Source of the DNA: CAYNZV01 sp965217095
GTDB lineage: Bacteria; Latescibacterota; UBA2968; UBA8231
Length of the DNA: 64,000 nt
Assembly: GCA_965217095.1 (NCBI GenBank)
Contig: OZ244235.1
Span: forward strand, 3,596,001 to 3,660,000
Direction of reading: 5' to 3'
The position numbers and the translations under genes were made by a program. Below are positions 45,412 to 55,046 of this stretch, piece after piece. Numbering within the stretch: the stretch's first letter is position 1; the number at the start of each line of letters is the position of its first letter. The notes beneath the pieces are model-generated. The model worked only from the letters and a program-made list of their open reading frames with translations, was not told where the DNA came from and ran no database searches.

Positions 45412-45608
45412 CTATTTATAAACGACTTATGCCAACTTGCGCGCGCCCTCGCCGGCTACCGCAACCGTCTCGTGCATTTTTACCACGAGGTCGGGGACGA
45501 GGCGCTGTACGAATTGTGTTCGAAGAAGCTGGGCGATCTGGATCGGATCAGCGGAGCCTACCGCATTGGGTGGAAGGTCACCCAGAGAAGCTGGACGAGG
45601 CGCTGTAG
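45412..45608 (+). pseudogene. HEPN toxin (HepT/DUF86) C-terminal fragment
   Basis: This fragment reads ARALAGYRNRLVHFYHEVGD, which contains the RX4HXY ribonuclease motif of HepT toxins, then LYELCSKKLGDLDRISGA. A one-base deletion near 45558 moves the rest (LPHWVEGHPEKLDEAL and a TAG) to another frame. The N-terminal half is missing here. It lies upstream of mntA rather than downstream, so the locus has been rearranged. It is not expected to be functional. Confidence 0.75.
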
Positions 45609-45678
45609 TGGAGCGCCTGACGCAACAGTTGCAGGTGGTGTGAGTGGAAGAGAGTGAAGGAGATCGTCCTAATCTGAA

Positions 45679-46077
45679 ATGAACTCCACCGACGAAAAGC
45701 GAATCGCCAAAGTCCTGAGTCGATTCGAGGGCGTACAGGCGGTCTACCTCTTCGGATCGGCGGCGCAAGAGCGGCAGCGGCCGGACAGCGATCTCGACCT
45801 GGCGGTCGTTCCGCGCGACGACGGCGTCCGCAAGTGCAAGCTGGATATGCTGCAAGAGCTGGCTCGTGCGGGTTTCGACGACGTGGACTTGGTGTTCATC
45901 GATGGCCGCGACGCAGTGCTGCGCTTCCATGCGGTTCGCCACAACCGGCTCCTGTACCGAACCCTTGACTTCGATCACCCAGGGTATTTTTCGCGCACCC
46001 TGCGCGAGTATTTCGATCTACAACCATATTTGAGCCTACATCAGGCAGCCTATCGCAAGAAGGTACTGGGTGGTTGA
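45679..46077 (+). CDS. mntA: MNT-type nucleotidyltransferase antitoxin (MntA-like)
   Basis: A 132-residue minimal nucleotidyltransferase with the catalytic YLFGSAAQ followed by SDLDLAVV (GSX8-10DXD) and a third acidic residue in DVDLVFID. In MntA/HepT modules this enzyme AMPylates the toxin and neutralises it. The reading frame is intact, and its stop overlaps the GTG of a hepT gene that is itself broken. Confidence 0.88.
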   Translation: MNSTDEKRIAKVLSRFEGVQAVYLFGSAAQERQRPDSDLDLAVVPRDDGVRKCKLDMLQELARAGFDDVDLVFIDGRDAVLRFHAVRHNRLLYRTLDFDHPGYFSRTLREYFDLQPYLSLHQAAYRKKVLGG

Positions 46078-46351
46078 CCGAGAGCTCCTCAAGCGGCGCC
46101 TAGATAGACTCGAGGAGTACCTGTCAATTCTGGAGCGTCTGCGCAGCTACAGCTATGAGGAGTTCATCTCCAACCCAGAGCGCTACGGAAGCGCCGAGCG
46201 CTTCCTGCAGTTGAGCATCGAACTGCTCAACGACCTGGGCAATCATGTGATCGCAGACGAGAGGCTGGGGGCAGTGGAGTCTGCGGGACGTTCCTCGCCT
46301 GCTGGCAAAGCATCGAATTCTCAGCGACGAGCCGCTGGTGGAGACCGTAGG
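46070..46351 (+). pseudogene. hepT: HepT toxin, frameshifted and 3'-truncated by IS3 remnant
   Basis: The N-terminal HepT helices (LKRRLDRLEEYLSILERLR, SAERFLQLSIELLNDLGNHV) are in frame from GTG 46070. After ADERLGAVE the frame shifts near 46280 to LRDVPRLLAKHRILSDE, and homology stops near 46351 where an IS3 remnant begins. The catalytic RX4HXY region is therefore absent from this copy; a separate C-terminal fragment lies at 45412. Confidence 0.78.
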
Positions 46352-46764
46352 CAGGCGGCACATGGTGGCAATAGAATAGAGGCCTGATGCGTTTTCACGA
46401 ACTCGAAGAGCTGGGTGGTATCGAGTTGGTCTCCCGAGCGAACCAGGCCGCGGCTTTTGCCAAGATCTCGCGCTCGGTGCGCAGCTGCCGAATCTCCCGA
46501 CGCAGTCGTCGCAGTTCGGTTTTCTCGTCACTGGTGAGGCCGTCGTCTCAAACCTTCGTCCAAACCAGCTTGGTACACCCGGTTGCGAATGGTCTGCGCA
46601 GAGGTTCGAATTCTTTCGCGAGTTCATCCGGGGTCCGGCCCGCTCTTACCATCTCGACCATCTGCTCGCGGAAGTCCGGCGGATACGGGTTACGAATTCT
46701 CGGCATGGGGACATCCTCCTTTCCACTCAAGTATTGAGGTGTCCACCAAATGGGGTCAACTCCA
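46352..46764 (-). mobile_element. IS3-family remnant (orfA and start of orfB)
   Basis: A minus-strand orfA begins at 46706 (PRIRNPYPPDFREQMVEMVR) and continues in three different frames (SAQTIRNRVYQAGLDEG; DEKTELRRLRREIRQLRTER; EILAKAAAWFARE) to a stop near 46395, so it carries two frameshifts. A short orfB start (YSIATMCRL) follows. The terminal sequence TGGAGTTGACCCCATTTGGT (minus) marks the left end at 46764. The rest of the element is deleted. Confidence 0.8.
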
Positions 46765-46940
46765 ATGAATACGAAACTGCTTCATGCTGGGAGAATGGCG
46801 CCCACCCAACACATCAGGACTTCGCCTACTTGCCGCATACGAATTTCGATCTTCTGGCCATTCAATTTTATCTTGACGTGGATGGAACCTCAAGTTCTAT
46901 GCGGGTGGTTCCTGGAAGCCATCTCTGGGGCCACTTAGCC
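46765..46940 (+). pseudogene. Phytanoyl-CoA dioxygenase (PhyH) fragment
   Basis: This fragment encodes THQDFAYLPHTNFDLLAIQF and MRVVPGSHLWG, the iron-binding HXD motif and following strand of PhyH-type Fe(II)/2-oxoglutarate oxygenases. Only about 58 codons remain, bounded by the IS3 end on the left and the UDP-sugar dehydrogenase fragment on the right. Confidence 0.75.
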
Positions 46941-46951
46941 ATTGTCGCGAT

Positions 46952-47494
46952 GTGGAGTTCGTCCATACCTGCTTGTACCAAGAGCTGATCGAGAAGATCG
47001 AAGCGAAGGAGGCCCAGGTTGCCATTATCGGATTGGGCTATGTGGGGCTTACATTGGCGGTTGAATTTGCCAGTGCCGGGCTCAAGACCATAGGCATCGA
47101 TCTGAACGCCGAAAAGGTGGCGTTGGTAAGTCAGGGGACCTCCTACCTCTCTGAGCTCGATCTGCACAAGATTCGTAAGCTGACTATCGTAGGCAGCCGC
47201 AAGATGGTTGTATTCGACGATGTAGCGAGTTTTAAGATTCGTACCTACGACAAATCAGCTGAGCGCCGCGATTTTGTGTCGTACGGTGATGCCATATCAC
47301 TGCGATTCGGCGACGTGGTGATTCCGTATTTGGAGATGGCCGAGCCTTTGGTGCTGGAGTGCCGGCACTTCGTCGGGAGTGTGCAGGAGGGTCGGGAACC
47401 TAGAAGTGGGGGACGCGACGGGTTGCGTGTGGTTCAGGTGTTGGAGGCGGCTCAGAGTTCGCTGGAGCAGGACGGCTCGCCAGTAGCCATCTGA
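46952..47494 (+). pseudogene. Deletion chimera: UDP-sugar dehydrogenase 5' end fused to Gfo/Idh oxidoreductase 3' end
   Basis: The first about 70 codons (LIEKIEAKEAQVAIIGLGYV... to GTSYLSE) closely match the start of the dehydrogenase at 41529. The remaining about 110 (LDLHKIRKLTIVGSRKMVV... VLEAAQSSL) match the end of the oxidoreductase at 44300, in frame, with the join at about 47155. Third-position differences throughout show an old paralogous cassette, not a recent copy. An open frame survives, but each half lacks its catalytic parts. Confidence 0.85.
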
Positions 47495-47601
47495 GGAGCC
47501 CCCTCGACTGACATCAAGTGCACGCATCTAGGCAATTCTGGCAAACGCCGCAATCGATACACCTCTCCGGCAGCATCGCTTCTCCCAGGGCAGAACTTTC
47601 A

Positions 47602-49435
47602 ATGATACATCACACACGTGCCTCTGTTGCCTCCCCGATATTCCACAAGCTGCGGTTCGTGGGGATGTCGCTGCTCGCCGGTGGATCGCTGTTCGCTTCT
47701 ATTGGGCACTCTCTGTGGCACACGATCCGTCTAACAATCGTGGCAATTGGGTTCGTGTGGGTCTTTCGGCGGCTTGAGCGCGTCTCCAGCACCCAGCGCA
47801 CTCTATTCCTTCTTGGTGTCTTACCTCTACTGTTCGTGTACCTTAGAGCAGAGTTCGTAGCCGAACTACCGCCATGGGTAATGGTCGTATGTGGGCCCAC
47901 GCCACGGCGTTACTCATAGGAGCGCTCCTCAAGCCGACACACAGCTTTTGGCCCGAAATTCCCAGGGACAACGCTTTAATTGTCGGGATATCCTCTCTCG
48001 CAGCAGCGGTGTTCTTCACATTCGTTCGTTCACATGATTATCTTGTGGACGTTTCCTTCCTTGTTGGGATCATAGAGCTGATATTCCTGTTTTTCGCGAT
48101 CTTTTTGTTTGCATGGTCTGCGCAACAAAAGGAGCTCCGAGTAGCATGCTGGTTGGGTGTTTCGTCGCTCGTCGCCTCTTCAGTTGTTGCCTGGTGCATC
48201 GTGGGCATGGCGTTTCATAAATCTTTCAAAGGCGAGAGCTACTTTGATGCAGGTCACTACGAGGAAGCAACCCGCGAAGTTCTTGCCCTCGGTAACCAGT
48301 TCAGATATTTGGAGTATGAACCGCTGACTCCAACCGGCTGGATCAGGAAGATTCGCGACAAAATCGAAGATACTGGCACGTTGCATCAATGGCTCACGCT
48401 CGCTCAATTGTCGATGGCCTTCAATGACCTGAACCAGGAAGCTGAAGCCTATCGGTCGGCACATCTTCTTGATCCAGCCAACGATTATTTGCGGGCCCAA
48501 TACGCTCGATGCCTATTCGACCTTGGACACAGGACACAGGCCCTAAGCGAGATTGAAGGTATTCTGACCGAAGGTCCAAATTCTGAGTACGGCTACGTCT
48601 TCCAGGCGTTGGCCTACACTAGAGTGGGTGACCTGGAAAAGGCGAGAAGAGCTCTCGGTCGTGCCTGCGAAACGGGATGGTCAATCTGCCAAATCGGCGC
48701 TCTTGAAAACGGACAAAATCAGGTGATTCGCTATTCCATGTCCGACATCAGTCCATTTGGGAGCGAATCGGAGATTCGTAGCACGACTCTGTACCACGTC
48801 GTTCGGCTACTTGAGTCAGTCGGTATCTCAGTGTTGTATCCACCTATGCACATAGGGGCCACAAAATTTACTTCACCCGTAGATTTGGACCTTCTAAGCA
48901 GGTCAGTCGAGTACTCCAGGCAGGAGTTTCTTCGAGTTTCTGGTAGCAACGTTTCCAAGCATGGTCGTGGTTACAATCTTGCGGTCATTGACCCACAAAT
49001 AGGCACAGTGACGGCTGTGGGCACGATACGTGGCTCGAGATTGGACAGAACAGAAAGCTTTCAGAGTTTATACGCAAAGTTCCCTCAGGCCACATCGTGG
49101 CCGGAACAATTAACGGTGAAGGATCTGCTTCGCTCCGAGCAGAAGGACGCGATGCGTTGAGAGAAGTAGGTGTCGAGCGATTCCCCGGTGACTGGTGGGC
49201 CCACGCCTTCGTGGGTATCAAGGGCGCGCCCGAGGGTTCGGCGCTCGAGGAAATAGGTGAGCGAACGATTGTGGCGCTTGGCGTGTTGGCAGGCAATATG
49301 CCATATGATCCGGCGGAGGACGAGATTGACCGGGCCGTGCTCCAGGCTGCCCAATCTTCCAAGGTAGGAATCGCGGTTTATATAGAAGGTCTCGGTTACG
49401 AAGCGAAAATTGTTGTAGGGCGCGCGCGCTCGTAA
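47602..49435 (+). pseudogene. Membrane-TPR protein with C-terminal ILEI/FAM3-like domain (two frameshifts)
   Basis: Three overlapping frames make one protein of about 610 residues. Frame 1 (47602-47890) has two or three membrane helices. Frame 2 (to about 49020) has four or more further helices, then TPR-like repeats (YFDAGHYEEATREVLALG, AEAYRSAHLLDPANDYLRAQ). Frame 3 continues to 49435. The C-terminal domain reads HGRGYNLAVIDPQ in frame 2, then HDTWLEIG, SEFIRKVPSGHIVAGTI and FVGIKGAPEGSALEE in frame 3. This is the interleukin-like EMT inducer (ILEI/FAM3) pattern. One-base deletions near 47890 and 49020 explain both shifts. It lies in a polysaccharide locus and is visibly richer in A/T than its neighbours. 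Confidence 0.72.
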
Positions 49436-49573
49436 CTGACCAAAGTCGGGGTTCACGCGCTACCCGCATTTATATTTTTGAATGGGAATGAACATACCTA
49501 TCGTTAACAAAATTGACAATTTGAAGGGTCCATTTCACTCGGCAGAAATTCAGCAGTCGAAGGTCCGTTTATT

Positions 49574-50662
49574 GTGAAAAAGAGGTTAATGCTCAAACCT
49601 GTATTTGCCGCAATTGATGCATCCGTCTTGGTTGCGGTATTCCTGCTTTCTTACTGGTTGCGATTCCATCTCCCTTTGCTGCCCGAACGGCCCATTCCGA
49701 ACGTCGAATTGTACATCCGATTCTCGATTGTCGTTGCGATTGTCGGTTTGGGGCTCCTTCACTCTTCCGGTTTGTATCGTCTGCGGACTCTCTCATTCCG
49801 ATTAGAAGACTTTTTTGCGATTGTCAGGGCGGTTACGACGAGTTGTATGATTATCATGGCAACAAACTTCATTTTGCGCGGCTATCTTGCGAGAACCGAA
49901 TTCGAGACCTATTCGCGGCTCATCATCGTGATTTCATGGTTGCTGAGCATAATATTCCTGACTACTTGGCGGAGCGGTGTGTCTCTCTTGTTTAGGCAGT
50001 TGCGCAAGAGAGGACGCGGTCTGACAAATGTTGTCATTGTTGGAACCGACCAAGTGGCAAGAGGTTTTCATCGCGCAATACAAGACAACGTGGAGATCGA
50101 ATATCATCCCATCGGATTCGTTTGCAACGGGGCCGACGACACCCGGGAACAATCCTCCGACCTCCAGCTTTTAGGATCCGTGAGTGATCTGTCAGAGATT
50201 TTACGGAGGGAGCGGGTCAACGAAGTAGTACTTGCCAGCATGGATACTAATCGGGAAACGGTTGCTCAGCTAGTAAACATTTGCGAGAGAGCGGACGTCG
50301 CATTTAGCATGATACCAGGTTTTTTTGAAATCCTGACGCGACAAATGAGCGTGGATGAGGTGGCGGATATTCCAATCTTCCACCTGGAAGAGCGTATCTT
50401 CAGACGTTGGGGCAAGGTTGTCAAGCGGGGAACGGATGTCGTACTTTCACTGACGACTTTGATTTTCTTAGCGCCCGTGGTTGCCATTTTCGCTGCTTTG
50501 ACTCGGATCGAATCTAAGGGGCCCGTATTCTATCGTCACGCCCGCGTCGGGAAAGGGGAGAAGGTGTTTTACATGATCAAGATTCGATCGATGTACGCTG
50601 ATGCCGCACGAGGCGGTAAGTCACCGACAAACCTCAAGGCATCTATCCTGAATAATTCATGA
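49574..50662 (+). pseudogene. Polyprenyl glycosylphosphotransferase, truncated by IS1380
   Basis: An exopolysaccharide-initiating sugar-phosphate transferase of the WcaJ/EpsE type: four N-terminal helices, a Rossmann-like domain (NVVIVGTDQVARGFHRAI), then the start of the bacterial sugar-transferase domain (KRGTDVVLSLTTLIFLAPVV, VFYRHARVGKGEKVF, MIKIRSMYADA). The IS1380 end at 50647 cuts it immediately after this, and the stop at 50660 is inside the IS. Most of the catalytic domain is lost. The missing 3' part is not on the other side of this IS copy. Confidence 0.88.
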
Positions 50663-52281
50663 ATCCGCACCAAGCGAACGAATTCGGTGCGCTGGTCAAT
50701 GGCTGGACGTTTTGGTAGCGGGTTGATCGAGTGCTGTCGGTCGTCGAGGTGTTGTCTGGGAGATCTGAGCCTCTTTTGGATGTCATTGGGACAGTCGGGT
50801 CCCTTGGTGGATCGTGTGCGTGGATGTAGTGGGACATCGCAAAGCATCATGAGGTGTCGAGGTTGAGGACGACGGTGCGCATCAGATCCTTGAGCGGGTA
50901 TGACGTCGGAAAGTGAAAACGGACCTTGGTGGCTTGCTCCCGCACGCGGGCGCCGATTTTGAGCACCCGGAGTTGGATCGTGTTAAAGTTGGACGTCGTC
51001 CATTGGGTGCCGCGCATGCCAATCTGTTGGATCGTGTGCAGCAGCACGTAGGCCGCGCTGTGCAGGAAGAGGCGAAATTGGTTGGCCGAGAAGCGGTGGC
51101 AGGAGGTGCGGTCGGACTGCAGGTAGGTCTTGTGATTCTTGATGAAGCCTTCCGACCGCCCACGAGCGCAGTAGATCTCCTCATACAGAAACTCGGGAGT
51201 GCGGTTGCGGATATTGGTCACCACGAAGCGCGGGTTGGCTTTGCCTTGTGTGATCTCGGCCTTGTAGATAATCTGGCGCGGTCGGGGCCAGCTCTTGGCC
51301 TGATACTCGAAGCGGTCAAAAAGCCGCACCGGTTCATCGCTCTGCTCGGCCAGCGCCGCCACCAGCTCCATCAGCGGTTCGCCGAGTGCCTTGAGCTTGT
51401 TGTTGATCGCCTGTCCCAGAATGAAATCAATACCGTATCCGTCGCACAGGTCGTGCACCTCAGGGGTGCTGAAGTGTGAGTCGCCTCGTAAGGTGATCTT
51501 CGTCTTCGGCCACACCATGATCAAATGATCCAACACGCGTTTGAGGATGGCTACCGCCTCTCGGCCTCGCATTCTACGACCGGGTCGCAGCAGCGTCGTG
51601 ATCAATTTGCCCGACTCCCCTTCGTAGAGATGGACCGGAAGGTAGCAATACTCGTCATAGTAGGCATGGAACAACGTGAGTTGCTGGGCGCCGTGTGCCG
51701 GATCGTCCGTGTCGTCGATGTCGATGGTGAGCTTCTTGGGCGGCTGGTCGTAAGACTCGATGAATATTTCCAGCAAAGCGAGCCCGATGCGATACAGATC
51801 CGAGCGGCTGACACTGTTTTCCAAACGAGACATGGTTGGTTGACTGGCCAAATCGTCTCCCGTCAGAGGCAGACGGTCGCACGCGGTTTTCAGACCCGGA
51901 TCGCAACGCAGGTCGTCACTGTCATTGGCGTCCTCGTAGCCACAGGCGATCTGGAATACGCGCTGCCGGATGAGGTCAGTATACGTATGGTCGATATAGC
52001 TTTGATGTCGACGATCCGACATCGCCGCCACGATTCGGTCGACGATCCCGGTGCGGGCTTCCGCTGGTCGCAGAAGCAGGGCGCCCCCATCACTGGTGGT
52101 CATGCCACCGTCAAAATCAGCTTCGATCTTTTTGCCCGAGATGTTTGCAAACGATAGCGCGATCTGCGAAGTTTCCATCTGCGGTGGCCCTCTTGATTGG
52201 TTGTTGTTTGTGGGTAACCCTAACGTAGGGCAAAACAACCAGTTGTACAGAGGCTCACCGCATTTTTATGAATAATTCAGG
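50647..52281 (-). mobile_element. IS1380-family insertion sequence, copy 1
   Basis: A 1635-bp element whose ends CCTGAATAATTCATGAA (left) and, on the other strand, CCTGAATTATTCATAAAA (right) are imperfect inverted repeats. The flanks are CTAT on the left and CTAG on the right. It carries one transposase gene on the minus strand. The left part between the end and the transposase stop (50663-50846) holds no other gene. Copy 2 begins at 62931 in the opposite orientation. Confidence 0.9.
50847..52178 (-). CDS. IS1380-family transposase
   Basis: A 443-residue DDE transposase beginning METSQIALSFANISG, with DGGALLLRPAEARTG, the first catalytic Asp region TIDIDDTDDPAHGAQQ, LRGDSHFSTPEV, and the late RGRSEGFIKNHKTYL Glu region. 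This is the complete IS1380 set. ATG 52178 matches the second copy exactly, so I reject a longer start at 52238. The frame is open throughout and the element may be active. Confidence 0.95.
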   Translation of the reverse strand: METSQIALSFANISGKKIEADFDGGMTTSDGGALLLRPAEARTGIVDRIVAAMSDRRHQSYIDHTYTDLIRQRVFQIACGYEDANDSDDLRCDPGLKTACDRLPLTGDDLASQPTMSRLENSVSRSDLYRIGLALLEIFIESYDQPPKKLTIDIDDTDDPAHGAQQLTLFHAYYDEYCYLPVHLYEGESGKLITTLLRPGRRMRGREAVAILKRVLDHLIMVWPKTKITLRGDSHFSTPEVHDLCDGYGIDFILGQAINNKLKALGEPLMELVAALAEQSDEPVRLFDRFEYQAKSWPRPRQIIYKAEITQGKANPRFVVTNIRNRTPEFLYEEIYCARGRSEGFIKNHKTYLQSDRTSCHRFSANQFRLFLHSAAYVLLHTIQQIGMRGTQWTTSNFNTIQLRVLKIGARVREQATKVRFHFPTSYPLKDLMRTVVLNLDTS

Positions 52282-54000
52282 CTAGTCCGAGGCGTCGTCG
52301 CACAACACCAGCAGCTCGCACTGCTCCAGGGTCGGCCAGTTCGCACTCACCCCTGATGCGGTGCGATGCCACCCGTTTGGAGAGTGGGTGCCCTCGAGCA
52401 GGACGAGAACCGTATTCTCACCGCTCCGCAGCGGTGGATCATCCACCACCAGCCACGAATTACCGGTTGAATTTTCGATGGATCGGGCCCCGTTCAAGTC
52501 GAACCGCGTTCCGTTTACCTCGCAAAAAATCCGATCGAGATTCTGCTCGTGCTCGCTGAGCTTGAGCCGCAACTCCGTTTTCCGGATGCGCCCGCTCGCC
52601 CGCCCTTCCTCAACATCCTCTTCCACGCATAATCTCAAGGCGTGAAGCGGGCCGGCACCCCGCCCTCGAAGCGAAATCTTGAACGGAATCTGCGCGGCGA
52701 AATCGCCGGGATACTTTACCGCGTTCAGATTGTAGCAGCGGTTCGATCCGGCGAGGCGTACCGGGTCTGCGAGATCCCGCAACAGCTGCAGGTCCTTGCG
52801 AGTGAAGCGGTCGGAGGCGTACAGCCCCATGCGTCCACTATAGAGAGGCGGGTATTCCACCTCGGGCACGTCGCAGTGGTCATCCGCGGCGACCGGCAGT
52901 GCGCGCTCGTGGCCGTAGTCGTAGTTGAACAGGTGCACACCGGCCGCCCCGTGGCGGTAGGCGTTGAGTGCAATTCCCCTTCTGACCGTTGGTTGCCCGG
53001 ACTCGTACCCTTCCTGCGGTGAGGTGCGCCCAACCACTGAGGAACCCACGTAAATAAGGGTCCCGTTTTTCTCCGCGGCGGCTACCGCTCTGGCAACATC
53101 ATTTTCAAGCTGCCAATGTCCCATGGAAGAGATCGCCGCGATATCCACGAACCCTTCGCGAATCCAGCATTCGGCGTCCAGGCCCTGTTCAGCGCAAGCA
53201 TCCAGGCTGGAGGCCACCCGGCACATCAGCTTGATCTCTTTTCCTTTACGCTCGGTATGGCGTCGAACGATGTCAGCAGCCCCTTCCATGAACCGGTTCA
53301 TGGTATCGATATGTTTGAACCCCTGGAAGCTCCTGAAGAAGGGGAAGTTGCGACAGAAATCCAGCTCCAATCCATCGACGTCGTACCGAGTTAGCACCTC
53401 GTCGAAACGACCGAGGAATCGATCGCGTACCTCGGCTTCAGCCCAGTTCCATTGCCAGCAGAAATTGAACCCCCGGCCATTGCCGTCGAGCTCCCCAGCC
53501 CCTATCAACAGGTCCTGGCGACTCAACGTCGTGGCGGAGCGGCGGCCGTCGGCCATGCGATGTTCGGTGTTGGCGTTGGCGGAGTTCATGCGAAACGAGG
53601 CGTAGATCCCCATGCCAAGTTCGCGAGCCCGGTCCACGTATTGTTGGTAGAGGTCGTGGCCGTCGTCGATCATAGCCCGCATGCCCATCTGCAGCAGGTC
53701 GCTGGGTTCGATGTGAATACCGATCGATGACCGGAGATTGCCGTCTTCCGTGACCAGATTGTCGATGCTTTCCCCCCACGTGTCACCCCAAACCTCGCCG
53801 TAGTCGCTGCCTCTCCAGCTGAGGTCGTCGTTAACCCCCACCAGGGCGCAGACTACGTCGACGCCGGTGCCGGCCAGCGGAACCATGAATTCAGTTACGT
53901 CCCCTGGATCGCGGCGGCGCAGGTATTTGAAGGCGTGGCACCCATCCGTATTGAAAAGGATGCGCGGGGGCCAGTGATAGGGCAAAGATTGTTCAGTCAT
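52282..54000 (-). CDS. GHL10-like family 10 glycosyl hydrolase-related protein
   Basis: A 572-residue protein without a signal peptide. It opens ILFNTDGCHAFKYL and has a TIM-barrel-like core: GIHIEPSDLLQMGMRAMID, RELGMGIYASFRMN, WNWAEAEVRDRFLGRFDEVL, DGLELDFCRNFPFF, DIAAISSMGHWQ. Then comes a beta-rich C-terminal region (residues 450-565). It resembles the hypothetical glycosyl hydrolases of GHL10/DUF family common in marine and soil candidate phyla; no sugar target is known. Its TAG stop lies in the CTAG flank of IS1380, so the original C-terminus may have been longer. Confidence 0.8.
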   Translation of the reverse strand: MTEQSLPYHWPPRILFNTDGCHAFKYLRRRDPGDVTEFMVPLAGTGVDVVCALVGVNDDLSWRGSDYGEVWGDTWGESIDNLVTEDGNLRSSIGIHIEPSDLLQMGMRAMIDDGHDLYQQYVDRARELGMGIYASFRMNSANANTEHRMADGRRSATTLSRQDLLIGAGELDGNGRGFNFCWQWNWAEAEVRDRFLGRFDEVLTRYDVDGLELDFCRNFPFFRSFQGFKHIDTMNRFMEGAADIVRRHTERKGKEIKLMCRVASSLDACAEQGLDAECWIREGFVDIAAISSMGHWQLENDVARAVAAAEKNGTLIYVGSSVVGRTSPQEGYESGQPTVRRGIALNAYRHGAAGVHLFNYDYGHERALPVAADDHCDVPEVEYPPLYSGRMGLYASDRFTRKDLQLLRDLADPVRLAGSNRCYNLNAVKYPGDFAAQIPFKISLRGRGAGPLHALRLCVEEDVEEGRASGRIRKTELRLKLSEHEQNLDRIFCEVNGTRFDLNGARSIENSTGNSWLVVDDPPLRSGENTVLVLLEGTHSPNGWHRTASGVSANWPTLEQCELLVLCDDASD

Positions 54001-54256
54001 TCAACGACCTTTCTGGATCTGGATTAGAAACTGGCGGAATCTTAGGCGCGTCCAACGACTCTGAGGCACAAGAGACGAATCTCGAAACGCCCTCCCCCTT
54101 TTCTTAATTCTCGACTACGAAGATAAAGGCGGAATATTGGTGATGGGTCAAGCGAACCAGTTTGTCAGAAAATTTTAAACGATTTCTTCTCCGACAAGGT
54201 CTAACCCGGTGCATGTTCGAGTGGCCTTTGATCGAAATGAGGGTAGGAAATTCCAA

Positions 54257-55042
54257 ATGATCAGAAAAATGCACACGATCCCGCAGCTGACCCTGGCCCT
54301 GGGGATCGTCTTCGCTGGTCAAATTTTCGCGGGGGAAAACGCTGGAGCTATCTTCAGCCTGACAACTGAAGATCAGGTGGAAGTCGTGCCGGGGGAAACT
54401 GTAAGAGCTCAGATCGCCGCCTCCGGTCTGGTCGACGTGCGGCGGCTCGAGATCTACCTGGACGTGTCGCCAGCCAGCGCATTCGATCTCGCGGCAACTA
54501 CATACGAGGTGCCCACCGCGTGGATCAATTCGGGCGACATAGGCTCTGGCACGGAACCGACGACGATAGACCGCCTCTTCAGCGCCGAGCTGAAGACGTC
54601 ACCCGAATTCGGCAGGGCATCCGAGACCGTGATCACGGTCGAGAGGATTATCGTCAGCACCTTGGGTGGCGAGAGCGACGAGTTCGATGGCGACGACCTG
54701 AGAATGAGTATTGCGGTGCGTCCCATCCCGACCGCGGTGCAGGAGGGTGTCTTGCCGGCACCGATGACCTCCCTGGCCCAGAACTTCCCCAATCCGTTCA
54801 ACGCCGAGACACAAATCCACATCGACCTGAACCGCGCCACGAGTGTCACATTGACGGTGTACGACGTGACCGGTCAGGCGGTGCGGACCCTGGTTTCCGG
54901 AACACTGATGGAGGCGGGCACCCACACCCTAGTCTGGGACGGCCGCAGCACAATGGGGAACATGGTTGGAAGCGGGGTCTACTTCTACGAGTTGCGAGCT
55001 GGAACCCGCTCCCTGGTAAAAAAGATGCTGCTGCTGCAATAA
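54257..55042 (+). CDS. Secreted cohesin-like protein with FlgD/T9SS-like C-terminal sorting domain
   Basis: A 261-residue exported protein. A signal peptide covers about residues 1-25 (IPQLTLALGIVFAGQIFAG). A beta-sandwich of cohesin-like type follows (VVPGETVRAQIAASGLVDVR). The last 85 residues form a FlgD Ig/type-A sorting-like domain (QNFPNPFNAETQI, LTVYDVTGQAVRTLV, HTLVWDGRSTMGN, SGVYFYELRAG, KKMLLLQ). Such tails direct export or surface attachment in FCB-group bacteria. ATG 54257 has TAGGAA before it. It precedes the PEP-binding gene by 4 bases. Confidence 0.82.
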   Translation: MIRKMHTIPQLTLALGIVFAGQIFAGENAGAIFSLTTEDQVEVVPGETVRAQIAASGLVDVRRLEIYLDVSPASAFDLAATTYEVPTAWINSGDIGSGTEPTTIDRLFSAELKTSPEFGRASETVITVERIIVSTLGGESDEFDGDDLRMSIAVRPIPTAVQEGVLPAPMTSLAQNFPNPFNAETQIHIDLNRATSVTLTVYDVTGQAVRTLVSGTLMEAGTHTLVWDGRSTMGNMVGSGVYFYELRAGTRSLVKKMLLLQ

Positions 55043-55046
55043 AGAC

